Source of the DNA: DASTCZ01 sp035308165
Lineage (GTDB): Bacteria > Acidobacteriota > Terriglobia > Acidiferrales > UBA7541
NCBI GenBank assembly: GCA_035308165.1
Contig: DATGHC010000009.1
Coordinates: 1-64,000 of the forward strand
Reading direction: 5' to 3'
Length of the DNA stretch: 64,000 nucleotides
Both the position numbers and the translations under genes were made by a program. The notes under the pieces were generated by a model, which was not told the origin of the DNA, searched no databases, and saw only the letters and a list, made by a program, of their open reading frames with translations. Shown here one piece after another: positions 54,884-64,000 of the stretch. Within the stretch, counting starts at the first letter, position 1; the number at the start of each line of letters is the position of its first letter.

Positions 54884-55747
54884 ATGTTGCCCATGAGCTC
54901 AGACCTGTCTTCCATTCCTGAAGTAATCCCGGAAAGCAGTCTGAATGAAATTCACTCGAGTTTGAGACGACTGGAGCGTCGTGATTGGTGGCTATGGGCT
55001 GTGGCCATCATCGTGATGCTGCTACTCACCACGGCTGTGATCTCCCTGACCTTTCCGGGGATGATTAGCGTAGACGACCCCTATTTCCAATTCAGCATGA
55101 ACGAATCAGTTCGCGGCTTGATTGGCCTGGTGCTGTTGTTCAACACCTACGTTATCTATCAGCAGGTGATGATTAAGCGGCTGCGCCGGCAACTCTCCGG
55201 ACAATTGGACGTAATGAACCTCCTGAAAGTTCGCGGTGACGAATTCCACCGGTTGGCGACGGTTGATCCTCTCACCGGGCTTTACAACCGGCGTTTCGCC
55301 GAACAGAGGCTCGCCGGCGAAGTGGCACGCTCGCAGAGATATGGCCACCCGCTTACGGTGGTTTCCTTTGACTTGAACAATTTCAAACAGATCAACGACC
55401 AATTCGGCCATCCGGCGGGCGACCTGGTTTTGAAGGAGTTTGCCGAGCGTCTAAACCACTCCATCCGTGTATCCGACTATGCCGTGCGAATGGGCGGCGA
55501 TGAGTTCCTGGTCATCCTCCCCGAATGTCCCGCAGCGCAGATCGATGCGCTGTTCAACCGGCTAGCCAAAATCGAGGTGACTCACGGCGGCGAATGCATT
55601 CCGGTAACTTACGCCTCGGGGTGGGCGGGATACGAAGCAGGCGAATCGCCGGAAGCTTTTCTGGAGCGAGCGGACCGCCTGCTTTACACTAATAAGCGGA
55701 CGAGCAAACAGAGTTCCGCGCAACTTTCTCATATCCATTCCGTGTGA
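54884..55747 (+). CDS. Membrane diguanylate cyclase (GGDEF)
   Basis: Makes cyclic di-GMP from two GTP. About 287 residues. Two membrane helices (LWAVAIIVMLLLTTAVISL and a second near residue 95, GLIGLVLLFNTYVIY) precede a short coiled linker and the GGDEF domain. The latter has DPLTGLYNRRFAEQRL, FDLNNFKQINDQFGHPAGD and an intact RMGGDEFLVIL, so it should be active. A product-inhibition RxxD motif before GGDEF is not clear. ATG at 54884 or 54893 is preferred because of the AGGAG nearby; a TTG at 54845 is upstream. Confidence 0.93.
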   Translation: MLPMSSDLSSIPEVIPESSLNEIHSSLRRLERRDWWLWAVAIIVMLLLTTAVISLTFPGMISVDDPYFQFSMNESVRGLIGLVLLFNTYVIYQQVMIKRLRRQLSGQLDVMNLLKVRGDEFHRLATVDPLTGLYNRRFAEQRLAGEVARSQRYGHPLTVVSFDLNNFKQINDQFGHPAGDLVLKEFAERLNHSIRVSDYAVRMGGDEFLVILPECPAAQIDALFNRLAKIEVTHGGECIPVTYASGWAGYEAGESPEAFLERADRLLYTNKRTSKQSSAQLSHIHSV

Positions 55748-55800
55748 ATTGAGTCTTCGAGGTTGGCGGGAAAAGTCCTACTTGTTTTGAGCGAGCCCCC

Positions 55801-55839
55801 AAAAATTAAGGAGGTGAAAACCTGGCGGTCTTCACCTCC
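55801..55839 (-). terminator. Intrinsic terminator of the exporter operon
   Basis: GGAGGTGAA (55810-55818) pairs perfectly with TTCACCTCC (55831-55839), a 9-bp stem with a 12-nt loop. On the minus strand the stem is followed by TTAATTTTT (55801-55809). It lies about 240 bp after the TolC stop; the stretch between (55840-56077) holds no gene I can support. Confidence 0.65.
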
Positions 55840-56077
55840 CGGGGTGGGGTGTTGCTGGAAAAAAATCGCAACAATTCAATTTTCAAAAAAATTGCTGGCC
55901 GGATTCCATTGGATCCACTCTCTGCGACCAATTCGCTCGCAGACAACTCCACCGATACCAGCGAAATATCACACCGGGAGGGCGGGTGTCAAGCATCATC
56001 TAGAATGATGGACCGGTTCTTGCCACCAGCGATCTCGGCTCAACCTTCGCCTGAATTCACTTTCAGTCAGAGTCCCG

Positions 56078-57694
56078 TTACAGTTTGGGATCCTTGATCT
56101 CCACGTGATGGTGCTCCAGGATTTCGCCGGTGGCATGGTCCACGCCGACCAACGCAAGTTGGTAGCTCACCTGCGCCTGAATGACCGCCTGCTCGGCGGA
56201 TGTAAGCTGCAGTTGCGTTTGCAGCAGCACAAAGATGCTATCAAGTCCCAGGTCGTACTTCTTTTGCTCACCTTCCAGATTTTTCTGCGCCAGATCGCGC
56301 GCGATGAATGCCTGGGCCAGGGAAAGCTTGGCAACCTCGAGATTGTTGATTGCATTGCGTGCCTCCAGTTGGATGCTCTGCTCCAACTGGCGCTTGCTGT
56401 AAAGATCGCGCCGTTTGTTGACCTCTGTTGTGCCCAGTTGTCCCTCCGCGGCCCGGTTGCGAACGGGCAGATTCAGTGAAAGACCGAATCCATAGGAGGG
56501 CGCATTCAATTGAAAAGCCTGACTGAGCGAAGGGCCAAGCGGGGTGCTCACGCCCCCCGTAGGAAGGGTTTGTCCCGAGTAGTTTGCCGAAAGATTAAAT
56601 GACGGCTGCATCTGATTGTGAGCCAACCGGATGTTGAGGTCATCGACGGCCAGTTGATCCTGTTCCGCCGAATACTCCGGGCGCTTTGCCCTCGCCAGTT
56701 GCAGCACCTGTCCGACATCGAGCGTGACCAAGTCCTTACCGGGATCAGAGGCCTCCACCAGATCCATGTCCAGTGCAGAGACTCGCGGATCGAGGTCGGC
56801 ACCAATGAGAACGCGCAGGGAGTCTTCCTGTTCCCGAAGGGTGTATTCCGCCTGAGTCGCCAAGACCTTTCGCGAGGCTAATTGCGATTCGGATTGGAAT
56901 ATATCGTAAGGACCCAACGCGCCGAGCTCCAACGCCCGCTTGTCATGGTCGTAGCTGGCCTGGGCCTGAGCGACCGATTTGCGCAGGACGTCGAGGTTTT
57001 CCCGCGCCAGCACCACACTCCAATATTGGCTGACAACATTTTGGATGATACTGCTGACCTGAGCTTCAAAGTTCATCCGCGATTGATGGAGGTTGCGCCG
57101 GGCGATCACGATGGGAGCGCGGTTTGGAAACAGTCCGCGATTGCGAAGCAGCGGTTGGGATGCGCTGAAATTCAGCGCGGAAAAGTAGTTCGCCGGGAAG
57201 CCTCCAAACGAGCTTCGCGCAGTCGAGAGGCCAACACCGATATTTGTGCCCGTCTCAAAAAGTTGATTGTAGTTCGTGGAAAGCACTTGCGTCAGGGAGC
57301 CGGGAGTGAGTTGAGTTGTCTGCGTGCTGGAGAAACTGGGGCCAGCATGGTTGGCACTAAAATTACTTTGAATGGTCGGGTCAAACGGGGAGAGCGCGAA
57401 GAGAATGTTGTATGCGGAATTCTGGTAAGTCAGCTGATCAATCAGGACGTTGGTGTTGTTCGACAAAGCCAGTTGAATGGCTTGTTCCAGAGTCAGGCGC
57501 AGTTTTCCGTCCGCAAGGTAATCGCGCAGGTGCTCCGGGTCCGGGATCTGCGAAGGCAAGCCGGGACGGTGGACCACTTCGCGCCACCACTGCGGCGCGG
57601 GAAAGGGAGTGCTTTGGGCCTGAGCCGCGCCCGGCGCAAGCCCCATCCCCAAAAGAGCGCACAATCCCACAACAACTGAAAGAGAACGACGCAT
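56078..57694 (-). CDS. TolC-family outer-membrane efflux protein
   Basis: 538 residues. The signal peptide is MRRSLSVVVGLCALLGMGLA to AQAQ. OEP repeat 1 starts at LRLTLEQAIQLALSNNTNVL, and repeat 2 includes VLQLARAKRPEYSAEQDQLA. Long coiled segments (RDLAQKNLEGEQKKYDLGLD) form the periplasmic tunnel. It is the last gene of the exporter operon, 45 bp after the permease. It lacks the STAS-like extension of the other TolC in the window. Confidence 0.92.
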   Translation of the reverse strand: MRRSLSVVVGLCALLGMGLAPGAAQAQSTPFPAPQWWREVVHRPGLPSQIPDPEHLRDYLADGKLRLTLEQAIQLALSNNTNVLIDQLTYQNSAYNILFALSPFDPTIQSNFSANHAGPSFSSTQTTQLTPGSLTQVLSTNYNQLFETGTNIGVGLSTARSSFGGFPANYFSALNFSASQPLLRNRGLFPNRAPIVIARRNLHQSRMNFEAQVSSIIQNVVSQYWSVVLARENLDVLRKSVAQAQASYDHDKRALELGALGPYDIFQSESQLASRKVLATQAEYTLREQEDSLRVLIGADLDPRVSALDMDLVEASDPGKDLVTLDVGQVLQLARAKRPEYSAEQDQLAVDDLNIRLAHNQMQPSFNLSANYSGQTLPTGGVSTPLGPSLSQAFQLNAPSYGFGLSLNLPVRNRAAEGQLGTTEVNKRRDLYSKRQLEQSIQLEARNAINNLEVAKLSLAQAFIARDLAQKNLEGEQKKYDLGLDSIFVLLQTQLQLTSAEQAVIQAQVSYQLALVGVDHATGEILEHHHVEIKDPKL

Positions 57695-57739
57695 CTCACC
57701 CCTCCCCTGTGCTGATTTTTCCCGGAAAACCGGGATGGA

Positions 57740-59047
57740 TTATTCGTAACGGATAGCTTCCACCGGATCGAGCCGGGCGGCTTTCCTGGCCGGATAAATC
57801 CCGAAGACCAGTCCCACTGAAACGGAAACAACGAAAGCCAGCACGATGGAGATCCAGGTCACGATGGTGGTCCATCCCGCAAGCCAGCCGATCAATGTTG
57901 ACATTCCGAAGCCGACAATGATGCCCATCAATCCGCCGACAAACGAAATCATCGTCGCCTCAATCAGGAACTGCCGCACGATATCAATTTGCCGCGCGCC
58001 CACGGCGCGACGCACGCCGATTTCTCGCGTGCGCTCGAGGATGCTGGCCAGCATGATGTTCATGATGCCGATGCCGCCAACCAGCAGTGAAATGGAGGCG
58101 ATGGCGACCATCACAATGTCGAAGATGCGCTGCGTGCGCTTCTGTTCCGCCAAAAGTTCCGAAGGCACAACCACTGAGAAGTCGTCCGCCCCGCGGTGCG
58201 AAGTTCCGAGCAGACCGCGGACAACCTCCGCGGTTTCCGGGCTTTGATCAGAAGAAGCTAGCTGAAGATAGACGCCGTCAATTTCATCCTTTTGACGGCT
58301 GTTTTGATCCGCCAGCCGGAATATCGCGGCGTAGAGCGGGACATAGATCAGGTTGTTCAGGTCTTGCGTCGGCAAACCCGCCACTTGCGCGGATGCCGTT
58401 AGCTGCGGTCCGGCAACTCCGATGACGTGAAACCATTGCGTGTTCACCTTCACATACTGGCCGACCGGTTCCTGACCGCTAAAAAGGTTCGATGCTGCGG
58501 CCTGACCAAGCACACAGAAGGGCGCGCCACGCAGGTTTTCGTCCTCGCTGAAAAAGCGTCCCGCCACGACACGAAGATTCGCGATTTCCATGTAACTGGG
58601 CTCAACTCCGTAGACCACCGGCATTTCGCGCGCAGGCTTCGGCGTCAATTTCGTTGGAGTGAATCTTTTCCGCGCGGTGGTCCCCGTCAGGCCACCCACA
58701 TTGGCGCGGATGGCGCGGTAATCCTGAAAGGTCAGACCGGGAGATATTTTCCGGACTTTTTGCAGTTCCGTGTCATTGTGCGCTTCCTTGGCCTCAACCA
58801 TAACGTTGCGCAGACCCATCTGCTCAATGAAGGCCATCACTTGCTGCTGAGCTCCTGCTCCGATGGAAAGCATGGAAACTACTGCGGCGACGCCAAAAAT
58901 CATTCCCAGCATGGTGAGCAGCGAGCGCAGCTTGTGTTGCGTGAGATTTTGCAGCCCGAGTTGAAGATCGGAGAGGTATTGCACCCAATCGCGTTCCGGT
59001 CGCATCGGAATCATGGAGGGGTGTTTGGTTTGCCGCGCGGGGCTCAC
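57740..59047 (-). CDS. MacB/FtsX-type ABC permease without an ATPase domain
   Basis: 435 residues. The N-terminal helix KLRSLLTMLGMIFGVAAVVS is followed by a MacB-like periplasmic core (about 65-290) and three C-terminal helices (IASISLLVGGIGIMNIMLAS; RTREIGVRRAVGARQIDIVR; ending FGIYPARKAARLDPVEAIRYE). No Walker A/B is present, unlike full MacB. It overlaps the preceding adaptor gene by four bases. The ATPase must be supplied elsewhere, or the permease works with a shared one. Confidence 0.92.
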   Translation of the reverse strand: MSPARQTKHPSMIPMRPERDWVQYLSDLQLGLQNLTQHKLRSLLTMLGMIFGVAAVVSMLSIGAGAQQQVMAFIEQMGLRNVMVEAKEAHNDTELQKVRKISPGLTFQDYRAIRANVGGLTGTTARKRFTPTKLTPKPAREMPVVYGVEPSYMEIANLRVVAGRFFSEDENLRGAPFCVLGQAAASNLFSGQEPVGQYVKVNTQWFHVIGVAGPQLTASAQVAGLPTQDLNNLIYVPLYAAIFRLADQNSRQKDEIDGVYLQLASSDQSPETAEVVRGLLGTSHRGADDFSVVVPSELLAEQKRTQRIFDIVMVAIASISLLVGGIGIMNIMLASILERTREIGVRRAVGARQIDIVRQFLIEATMISFVGGLMGIIVGFGMSTLIGWLAGWTTIVTWISIVLAFVVSVSVGLVFGIYPARKAARLDPVEAIRYE

Positions 59048-60351
59048 TTGCCGCCCGCTTTCACGCCAGCGGTTGTTGGAGCCGGCGATGAAGGTGTTCC
59101 ACCCTTTTCCGGGTTTACGAGCGCGACTTCCGTGCCCTCGTTAACGCCTTCGACGACCACCTGGTTTTCCGTCATGTGCTTGACGTTGACGACGCGCGGC
59201 TCGAAGCCGCGTCCGGCTTTCACAAAAACGGTGGGTTTGCCCTGCTGTACGAACAATGCCTGACGCGGAAGATAGAGGATATTCTTCAGTTGCTCACCGT
59301 GGACAATCACGTGCGTCGTCTCACCGGGCCGCAGGCGCGCGTCGGGCTGATCCATCTGAAAGGTGGCGTCAAATTTTCGTGTGGAATCGGCACCGAACCA
59401 GAAATCTCCTCCAGAGGCTAGTCCTCCCACAGTTTTCACCTTGGCCGGGAAAGTTTTTTCGGGCATGGCATCCACGACGACGTCCGCTGTCTCTCCCGCA
59501 TTGATGTCGGCGCGGGCGGTTTCCGGAACCTGCGTGGCTACTTCCATTTGGGTGACGTCGAGAATTGAGGCGACAACGCCGCCCGGGAAAGTCTGGTCAC
59601 CTTGCTGATATTCCGGCACGCTCATGCCGGGGCCAAAAATGAAGAGGCCGTTCGTATTGGCCTTTCTCACAAACAGTCCAGAGATGGGGGCGCGAATCGA
59701 CAAGCTTGAGATGCGTTGCTTTGCCTGGGAAATGTCCAACTGTGCTTTGGCTTTCTGCGCTTCAAAAACCGCCAGGTTTGCCCTGCTCGATGCCACGCGT
59801 GACTGGACGTCCTGCTGGAGCTCCGCCAGCCGCCGTTTAGCTTCATCGAGCGCAAGGTCATTTTTCTTGGCGAGAATCGCGCTGTCCAGTTCGTTCTGAC
59901 TTACGTCCAGTTCCGCCCGGCGGACATCGTACTTGGCGTGCAACAATGCAACCTGATCATTCGCCGCTGAGATGTCTCCGTCTGCTTTCGTTTTGACCAA
60001 CTGCTGATTGGCCTGATCCAGCGCGAATTGGGCCTGCTCCAGGTTGTATTCTTGCTCACTTGGATCGAATTCCAGGACGACGTCGTTTGCTTTAACTTCG
60101 TCACCAGTCCTCGCCAAGAGAGTAATCTGCAACGTTCCGCCCACCGGCGGACCCATTAGCAGCGCGGTATTGGGTGTTCTCAGCGCACCAATCGTATAGA
60201 CCTTCAAATCCACGTTGCCGCGAATCACACGTGTGGTGGGGATGCCGCGGTCCGGTCCCCGCATCTTGCTCACCGAGACGGCAATGCCCACGCCGAGGGC
60301 GACAACGACCAGGGTCCCGATGATGATTCGCAGTCGTGTCCGCTTTTTCAT
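59044..60351 (-). CDS. Membrane fusion protein, third adaptor of the exporter operon
   Basis: 435 residues. An N-terminal anchor (IIIGTLVVVALGVGIAVSV), a lipoyl half (GTLQITLLARTGDEVKANDV), a coiled hairpin (about 100-220; QAQFALDQANQQLVKTKADG), then SLSIRAPISGLFVRK, a beta-barrel and a C-terminal domain with ILYLPRQALFVQQGKPTVFV. It is MacA/HlyD-like. Four-base overlaps on both sides tie it to adaptor 2 and the permease. The final Gly/Pro/Ala tail is disordered. Confidence 0.9.
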   Translation of the reverse strand: MKKRTRLRIIIGTLVVVALGVGIAVSVSKMRGPDRGIPTTRVIRGNVDLKVYTIGALRTPNTALLMGPPVGGTLQITLLARTGDEVKANDVVLEFDPSEQEYNLEQAQFALDQANQQLVKTKADGDISAANDQVALLHAKYDVRRAELDVSQNELDSAILAKKNDLALDEAKRRLAELQQDVQSRVASSRANLAVFEAQKAKAQLDISQAKQRISSLSIRAPISGLFVRKANTNGLFIFGPGMSVPEYQQGDQTFPGGVVASILDVTQMEVATQVPETARADINAGETADVVVDAMPEKTFPAKVKTVGGLASGGDFWFGADSTRKFDATFQMDQPDARLRPGETTHVIVHGEQLKNILYLPRQALFVQQGKPTVFVKAGRGFEPRVVNVKHMTENQVVVEGVNEGTEVALVNPEKGGTPSSPAPTTAGVKAGGK

Positions 60352-61631
60352 GGTTTCATCGCCACGGGATCCCTGAGCGCTACCCGCTCGCCGGGCTGCA
60401 CGCCGCTCCTAATTTCCACTTGCCCGCCGCCGCGGTGGCCAGTCACCACGGAGCGTTCCTCAAAGCTGTCCCCGAACTTGGAGCCCTGTTGGACGTAAAC
60501 AACGTCTCGCCCATTCCGGGTGAAGATCGCTTCCGAAGGCACCAGCACTACGTTGGGGATGCGCTGCACGGCAATGCGTTCCGAGACGCTCATTCCCGGG
60601 CGAAGACGCGGGTCGGGATGATCCAGCACCACCGTCATGTCAAAGTTTTTTGCCGGAGGCCATCCACCGCTAAAGTCAATTTTTGCCAGAGGACTAATAG
60701 AGCTTACCTGCCCTATGAATTCCTTGTCGGGCACCGCGTCCACGCGCGCCGAAACCGTGTTGCCGAGTTTCAAGCGACCCCGGTCTTCTTCTTCCAGATG
60801 GGCAACGATTCTTAATGAGGAAAGGTCAGGCAGTTGAGCTATTGCCGCCAGCGCATAGGCGCGGTCACCTTCCTTGTAGGGCGGAGCGTTGTCACCGAAC
60901 ACTCCGCCGGCTCTCCAATTCGGCAACAAGTGAACCATGCCATCCACAGGCGCAAACAAGGTGAGGCGGGAAATCGCGTCCTCGTAGTGCTGGACATCAC
61001 GCAGTGCCTTCTGGCGTTTCTGGTCAATGTTGGCGATGTCCGACTTGGAGCTGGCGCGGTCGGAATCAACCTTTTGCTGCGCCTGCTTTTCGGATTGTTC
61101 CGCGTCGGCCAGCGTCAATCTCTTCTCTTGGCCGTCAATGACGGAAAGAATTTCCGACTGGCTGGCGTCCAGCTTTGCCCGCTCCACGTCATACTTCGAT
61201 TTTTGAAGGAGCGTCAGATCTCCCTCTTCAGCAAGCTTTGCTTTGGCCTTGGCATCTTCCACTTGCGCTTCGGCTTGCCTGAGGTCTGATTTGCGCTGAT
61301 TTAATGTGTTTTGAATTGTGGTGGGATCCAGGATGACGACGGATTCCCCCTTTTTCACCATCGTCCCATCCTTGCTCAGTTTCAGGATTTGAATATCGCC
61401 GGAGTCCGATGGGGCGACCAAATCCACCGAGCGCGCGGGTTTGATTTGGCCGCGCAATTCGACGGTGTCCACGAGTTCACCGCGAAGAACTTGCGATGTG
61501 GGTATGCCCGCCGCGGCCGACACACTTCCCGCTCCATGTCGCATCCCAATCAGCCAGGTTGCGCCGCCGGCGACCGCCAAGATCAGAAGGCCAGTAAGAA
61601 GAATCCATCCCCGTTTTTTTCGGCCCATCAT
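60348..61631 (-). CDS. Membrane fusion protein, second adaptor of the exporter operon
   Basis: 427 residues: anchor GWILLTGLLILAVAGGATWL, lipoyl half near GDIQILKLSKDGTMVKKGES, hairpin with SDLRQAEAQVEDAKAKAKLA, then LTLFAPVDGMVHLLPNW and a barrel with LRIVAHLEEEDRGRLKLGN. The C-terminus has NVVLVPSEAIFTRNGRDVVY. Similar to adaptor 3 but clearly divergent. It begins 40 bp after adaptor 1 and overlaps adaptor 3 by four bases. Confidence 0.9.
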   Translation of the reverse strand: MMGRKKRGWILLTGLLILAVAGGATWLIGMRHGAGSVSAAAGIPTSQVLRGELVDTVELRGQIKPARSVDLVAPSDSGDIQILKLSKDGTMVKKGESVVILDPTTIQNTLNQRKSDLRQAEAQVEDAKAKAKLAEEGDLTLLQKSKYDVERAKLDASQSEILSVIDGQEKRLTLADAEQSEKQAQQKVDSDRASSKSDIANIDQKRQKALRDVQHYEDAISRLTLFAPVDGMVHLLPNWRAGGVFGDNAPPYKEGDRAYALAAIAQLPDLSSLRIVAHLEEEDRGRLKLGNTVSARVDAVPDKEFIGQVSSISPLAKIDFSGGWPPAKNFDMTVVLDHPDPRLRPGMSVSERIAVQRIPNVVLVPSEAIFTRNGRDVVYVQQGSKFGDSFEERSVVTGHRGGGQVEIRSGVQPGERVALRDPVAMKP

Positions 61632-61671
61632 GGTGAGACGCCTTTCTTATTTCTTCAGCATTGCCAAATCG

Positions 61672-63075
61672 TTACTTCCCCGAAGGCGCGCCCGCTGAGG
61701 CAGCGGAGACTACTCCTGGGGCCACTCCGCGGATCACGGTCTCTCCTGGTTGCACGCCCGATTCGATGAGAGCATCCACGTCCGTCAATGCGCCAACTTT
61801 TACTTCCCGTTTCTGCACGCCATTGCCCGAGGAAACCCGCACAAACATTTTTCCATCTTCGGCAATCAAAGCATCCCTTGGCACCACCAGCGAATTGGGT
61901 TTCCGCTGCAACTCGACATCCGCGGCCGCGGAAAGATCTGGCAACAATTTGGGATCGGACCCATCGATCGAAAACATCACGATGAATGTGTGGACTGTGG
62001 ATGAAAAGTCGTCGGAGATTCCAACAGAAGAAATCCGGTCCACTTTGCCGTGGAAAACCGAGTCAGGGTATGCGTCCAAATAAATTTCGGCGCTTTGGCC
62101 AATTTGAATTTCCGGCAAGTCCTGCTGATTGACGGGAGCACGAACACGCATGGCGCCGGGATTCACCACCTGCATGAATGCCGCTCCAGCGCGAACCTGA
62201 TCGCCCTCCTGCCAGTCGGCCATTCCAGAATTCTTGAACGTAGAATTCACCACAACCAGTCCGTCCGCCGGTGAATGGATACTCAACAGTTCAGCGTTCT
62301 TGGTAGCATGCTCCTTGGCTAAGAGCTTTGCATCGCGCTGGCTCTCCAACAGTTTCAAAGCTGATTCGGCCGATTGACGCTTCAAGAGGTAGGTAGCGCG
62401 CAACTGCCTCAGTTTCTCGTTGGCTTCGTCCAGGTTTTCCTGGTTCTTTTCACCCAGGATCTTCGAAATCACTTCATTTTTCTGGACTTCCAGAGCCGCG
62501 GTGGAAACGGCGTCTTCCGCAGTCTTGATGTCCGTGTCATCCACGGCTTTGTCGGAGGCCTGTGTTGCCTTCAGCTTATTGATCTGCTCCACGAAATCGT
62601 GGTATTCCGCCTCGCGGTCCAGGGCGTCGCGGACTTGCGATTGGCGGTCGAACTCCGCCACAAGGTCGCCCTTGTGAACCACAGTTCCGGTCGTAAGCAG
62701 CTTGGTGATGACCAGCGTATTTGCGGCCTGGATCGCCAGCCGAGGCGCGACAATGGGATGGCTTTCGACGGCTTCAACCGTTCCGCTCACCCGCACGGTG
62801 CGAACGAAATCCTTACGTTCCACTTTCGCGGCCCTCGTAGTATCCGCGGCGGTCTGTCCGCCGGTTTGAGTTCGCCGGAGCATCGCGTACGCAATGCCCG
62901 CGACGATCATCACGAGCACAGCGACCCAAATCCAAGGCTTCCGCCACGGACTCTGAGGCCGCGCCAGTTTTGCCTGTCCAACGGGTAACGACGGCTCACC
63001 GCGCGCAGGCGTCTCCGTTCTCGCGGAGGTCGGCTCCGTTTCTGTAATGGCTCGATGTGATAAGAAATCCGCCAC
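61672..63075 (-). CDS. Membrane fusion protein, first adaptor of the exporter operon
   Basis: 467 residues. A 45-residue cytoplasmic N-terminus precedes the anchor (IWVAVLVMIVAGIAYAML). The lipoyl and hairpin parts include RKDFVRTVRVSGTVEAVESH and TTGTVVHKGDLVAEFDRQSQ, followed by SIHSPADGLVVV and a barrel with VRAPVNQQDLPEIQIGQSAE. Two more adaptors follow, which is unusual for a single permease. The region upstream (63076-63290) shows no clear promoter to my reading. Confidence 0.9.
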   Translation of the reverse strand: MADFLSHRAITETEPTSARTETPARGEPSLPVGQAKLARPQSPWRKPWIWVAVLVMIVAGIAYAMLRRTQTGGQTAADTTRAAKVERKDFVRTVRVSGTVEAVESHPIVAPRLAIQAANTLVITKLLTTGTVVHKGDLVAEFDRQSQVRDALDREAEYHDFVEQINKLKATQASDKAVDDTDIKTAEDAVSTAALEVQKNEVISKILGEKNQENLDEANEKLRQLRATYLLKRQSAESALKLLESQRDAKLLAKEHATKNAELLSIHSPADGLVVVNSTFKNSGMADWQEGDQVRAGAAFMQVVNPGAMRVRAPVNQQDLPEIQIGQSAEIYLDAYPDSVFHGKVDRISSVGISDDFSSTVHTFIVMFSIDGSDPKLLPDLSAAADVELQRKPNSLVVPRDALIAEDGKMFVRVSSGNGVQKREVKVGALTDVDALIESGVQPGETVIRGVAPGVVSAASAGAPSGK

Positions 63076-63290
63076 TGCGAGTGCCCGGCCTCCGACGCGT
63101 TCTGCCTTGAAAATCAGGGAATCTTGGGATCAGGCGTAAGTTAGCCGAAAGGGCCCAACCCGCCCGGGGGGTGCCACACCACCCCACCTATACAGACGCC
63201 AAAACGGGCAAAAGGTTTTCCTCAGTTTTAATGATAACTGTGTGTTAATGGCACCACAGCCCATTCGAGGCCATGGACTGCCTCCTGTAC

Positions 63291-64000
63291 TTATCCCCGT
63301 GCTTCCAGCGACACATAGGGCCGTTCGTCGTGGCCCAAATAGATCTGGCGCGGGCGGGCGATTTTCTGCTCGGGATCGAGCAGCATCTCCTGCCATTGCG
63401 CTATCCAGCCGGACGTTCGAGGAATGGCGAAAAGAACGGGGAACATGGTCATGGGGAAGCCCATCGACTGGTAGATGAGCCCGGTATAGAAATCCACGTT
63501 GGGGTAAAGTTTGCGCGAAACGAAGTAATCATCCTCCAGGGCAATGCGCTCGCACTCCAGGGCAATCTCAAGAAGAGGGTTTTTGCCCATCAGCTCGAAA
63601 ATTTTATAGGCTTCCTGCTTGATGATGCGCGCGCGCGGGTCGTAGTTCTTATAGATGCGGTGGCCGAAACCCATGAGCCGCACTTCGCCGGCCTTCACGC
63701 GCTTTATGTAACCCGGGACTTTGGCCACCGAGCCGATCTCCATCAACATTCGCAGGACTTCTTCATTCGCGCCGCCGTGCAGCGGCCCGTAAAGCGCCGC
63801 GGTGGCCGCCGCCGTTGCTGAAAATGGGTCCACATGCGAGCTGCCTACACTGCGCATGGCATTGGCCGAGCAATTTTGCTCGTGGTCCGCGTGCAAAATG
63901 AAAAGTATGTCCAGCGCGCGCTCCAGCGTGGGGTTGGGCCGGTACTTCATTTCGGTGGTCTTGAACAGCATGTTCAGGAAATTGCCGGGATAGCTCAGGT
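63291..64000 (-). CDS. gltA: Citrate synthase, 5' end cut by the window edge
   Basis: C-terminal part (about 236 residues) of citrate synthase, which joins oxaloacetate and acetyl-CoA at the entry of the TCA cycle. The frame is open through the right edge. Catalytic landmarks are LHADHEQNCSANAMRSVGSS (His), GPLHGGANEEVLRML with the second catalytic His, and MGFGHRIYKNYDPRA. The catalytic Asp region is VDFYTGLIYQSMGFPMTMFP. The C-terminus IYLGHDERPYVSLEARG matches type II (GltA) enzymes. The stop at 63291 lies 215 bp before the exporter operon on the same strand. Confidence 0.96.
   Translation of the reverse strand, partial: LSYPGNFLNMLFKTTEMKYRPNPTLERALDILFILHADHEQNCSANAMRSVGSSHVDPFSATAAATAALYGPLHGGANEEVLRMLMEIGSVAKVPGYIKRVKAGEVRLMGFGHRIYKNYDPRARIIKQEAYKIFELMGKNPLLEIALECERIALEDDYFVSRKLYPNVDFYTGLIYQSMGFPMTMFPVLFAIPRTSGWIAQWQEMLLDPEQKIARPRQIYLGHDERPYVSLEARG

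Noticed and set aside
63076..63290. Small genes or a promoter before the exporter operon
   Set aside because: No frame with a domain and no clear -35/-10 pair could be found.

Overview
The window looks like a chromosomal segment of an Acidobacteriota bacterium (Gram-negative, moderately high GC). The evidence is a very large MacB/FtsX-type orphan permease of the acidobacterial ADOP kind, two Ser/Thr kinases fused to PD40/WD40-like propellers, TolC- and TonB-type envelope proteins, and a small bacterial-microcompartment shell locus. I see no tRNA, rRNA, CRISPR array, insertion sequence or phage block. Most of the window is housekeeping DNA with islands of regulatory and envelope genes. Both edges cut genes: an acyl-CoA synthetase on the left and citrate synthase on the right.

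Layout. 3-1097: acyl-CoA synthetase end. 1128-9702 (minus): one compact arginine operon argR-C-B-D-F-G-H-J, several genes overlapping by four bases, with a sigma70 promoter and an ARG-box-like palindrome before argR. 9825-15856 (plus): a GAF/AAA+/Fis sigma54 activator, two tandem 16-bp palindromes, a TolC protein carrying an N-terminal STAS-like domain, an EmrA/HlyD adaptor and an ECF sigma factor. 15981-20723: small enzymes, a stress membrane protein and the ADOP permease. 21332-22549: a thioredoxin/ResA-like gene interrupted by an in-frame TGA followed by a SECIS-like hairpin, read here as a selenoprotein. 22955-24398: two tandem Crp/Fnr paralogues. 24535-32440 (minus): a D12-class DNA methylase with an altered catalytic motif, then dnaG, a propeller protein, mutS2 and dacB. 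32643-36520: mixed genes including a radical SAM protein and a degenerate receiver protein. 36580-39233 (minus): folK-ruvB-ruvA and a VOC protein. 39369-44513 (minus): three EutN/CcmL pentamer proteins, one BMC-H protein, a class II aldolase, glutamate dehydrogenase, a YvcK-like protein and a TPR protein. 44783-45370: an MglA-type GTPase. 45457-47377 (minus): two CsgG/FlgO-TonB paralogues, one frameshifted at an A8 run. 47552-53615 (plus): two kinase-propeller genes separated by a gene-remnant scar. 54160-55747: a STAS protein and a diguanylate cyclase. 55801-63075 (minus): an exporter operon of three membrane fusion proteins, an FtsX/MacB-type permease and TolC, without an ATPase gene, ending near a terminator.

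The strongest non-routine observations are the UGA/SECIS selenoprotein, the minimal microcompartment locus beside glutamate dehydrogenase, the A8 frameshift between a CsgG-like and a TonB domain, the STAS-TolC fusion behind tandem palindromes, the ATPase-less triple-adaptor exporter and the kinase/TPR remnant scar. Functions were assigned by reading motifs; no database search was possible.
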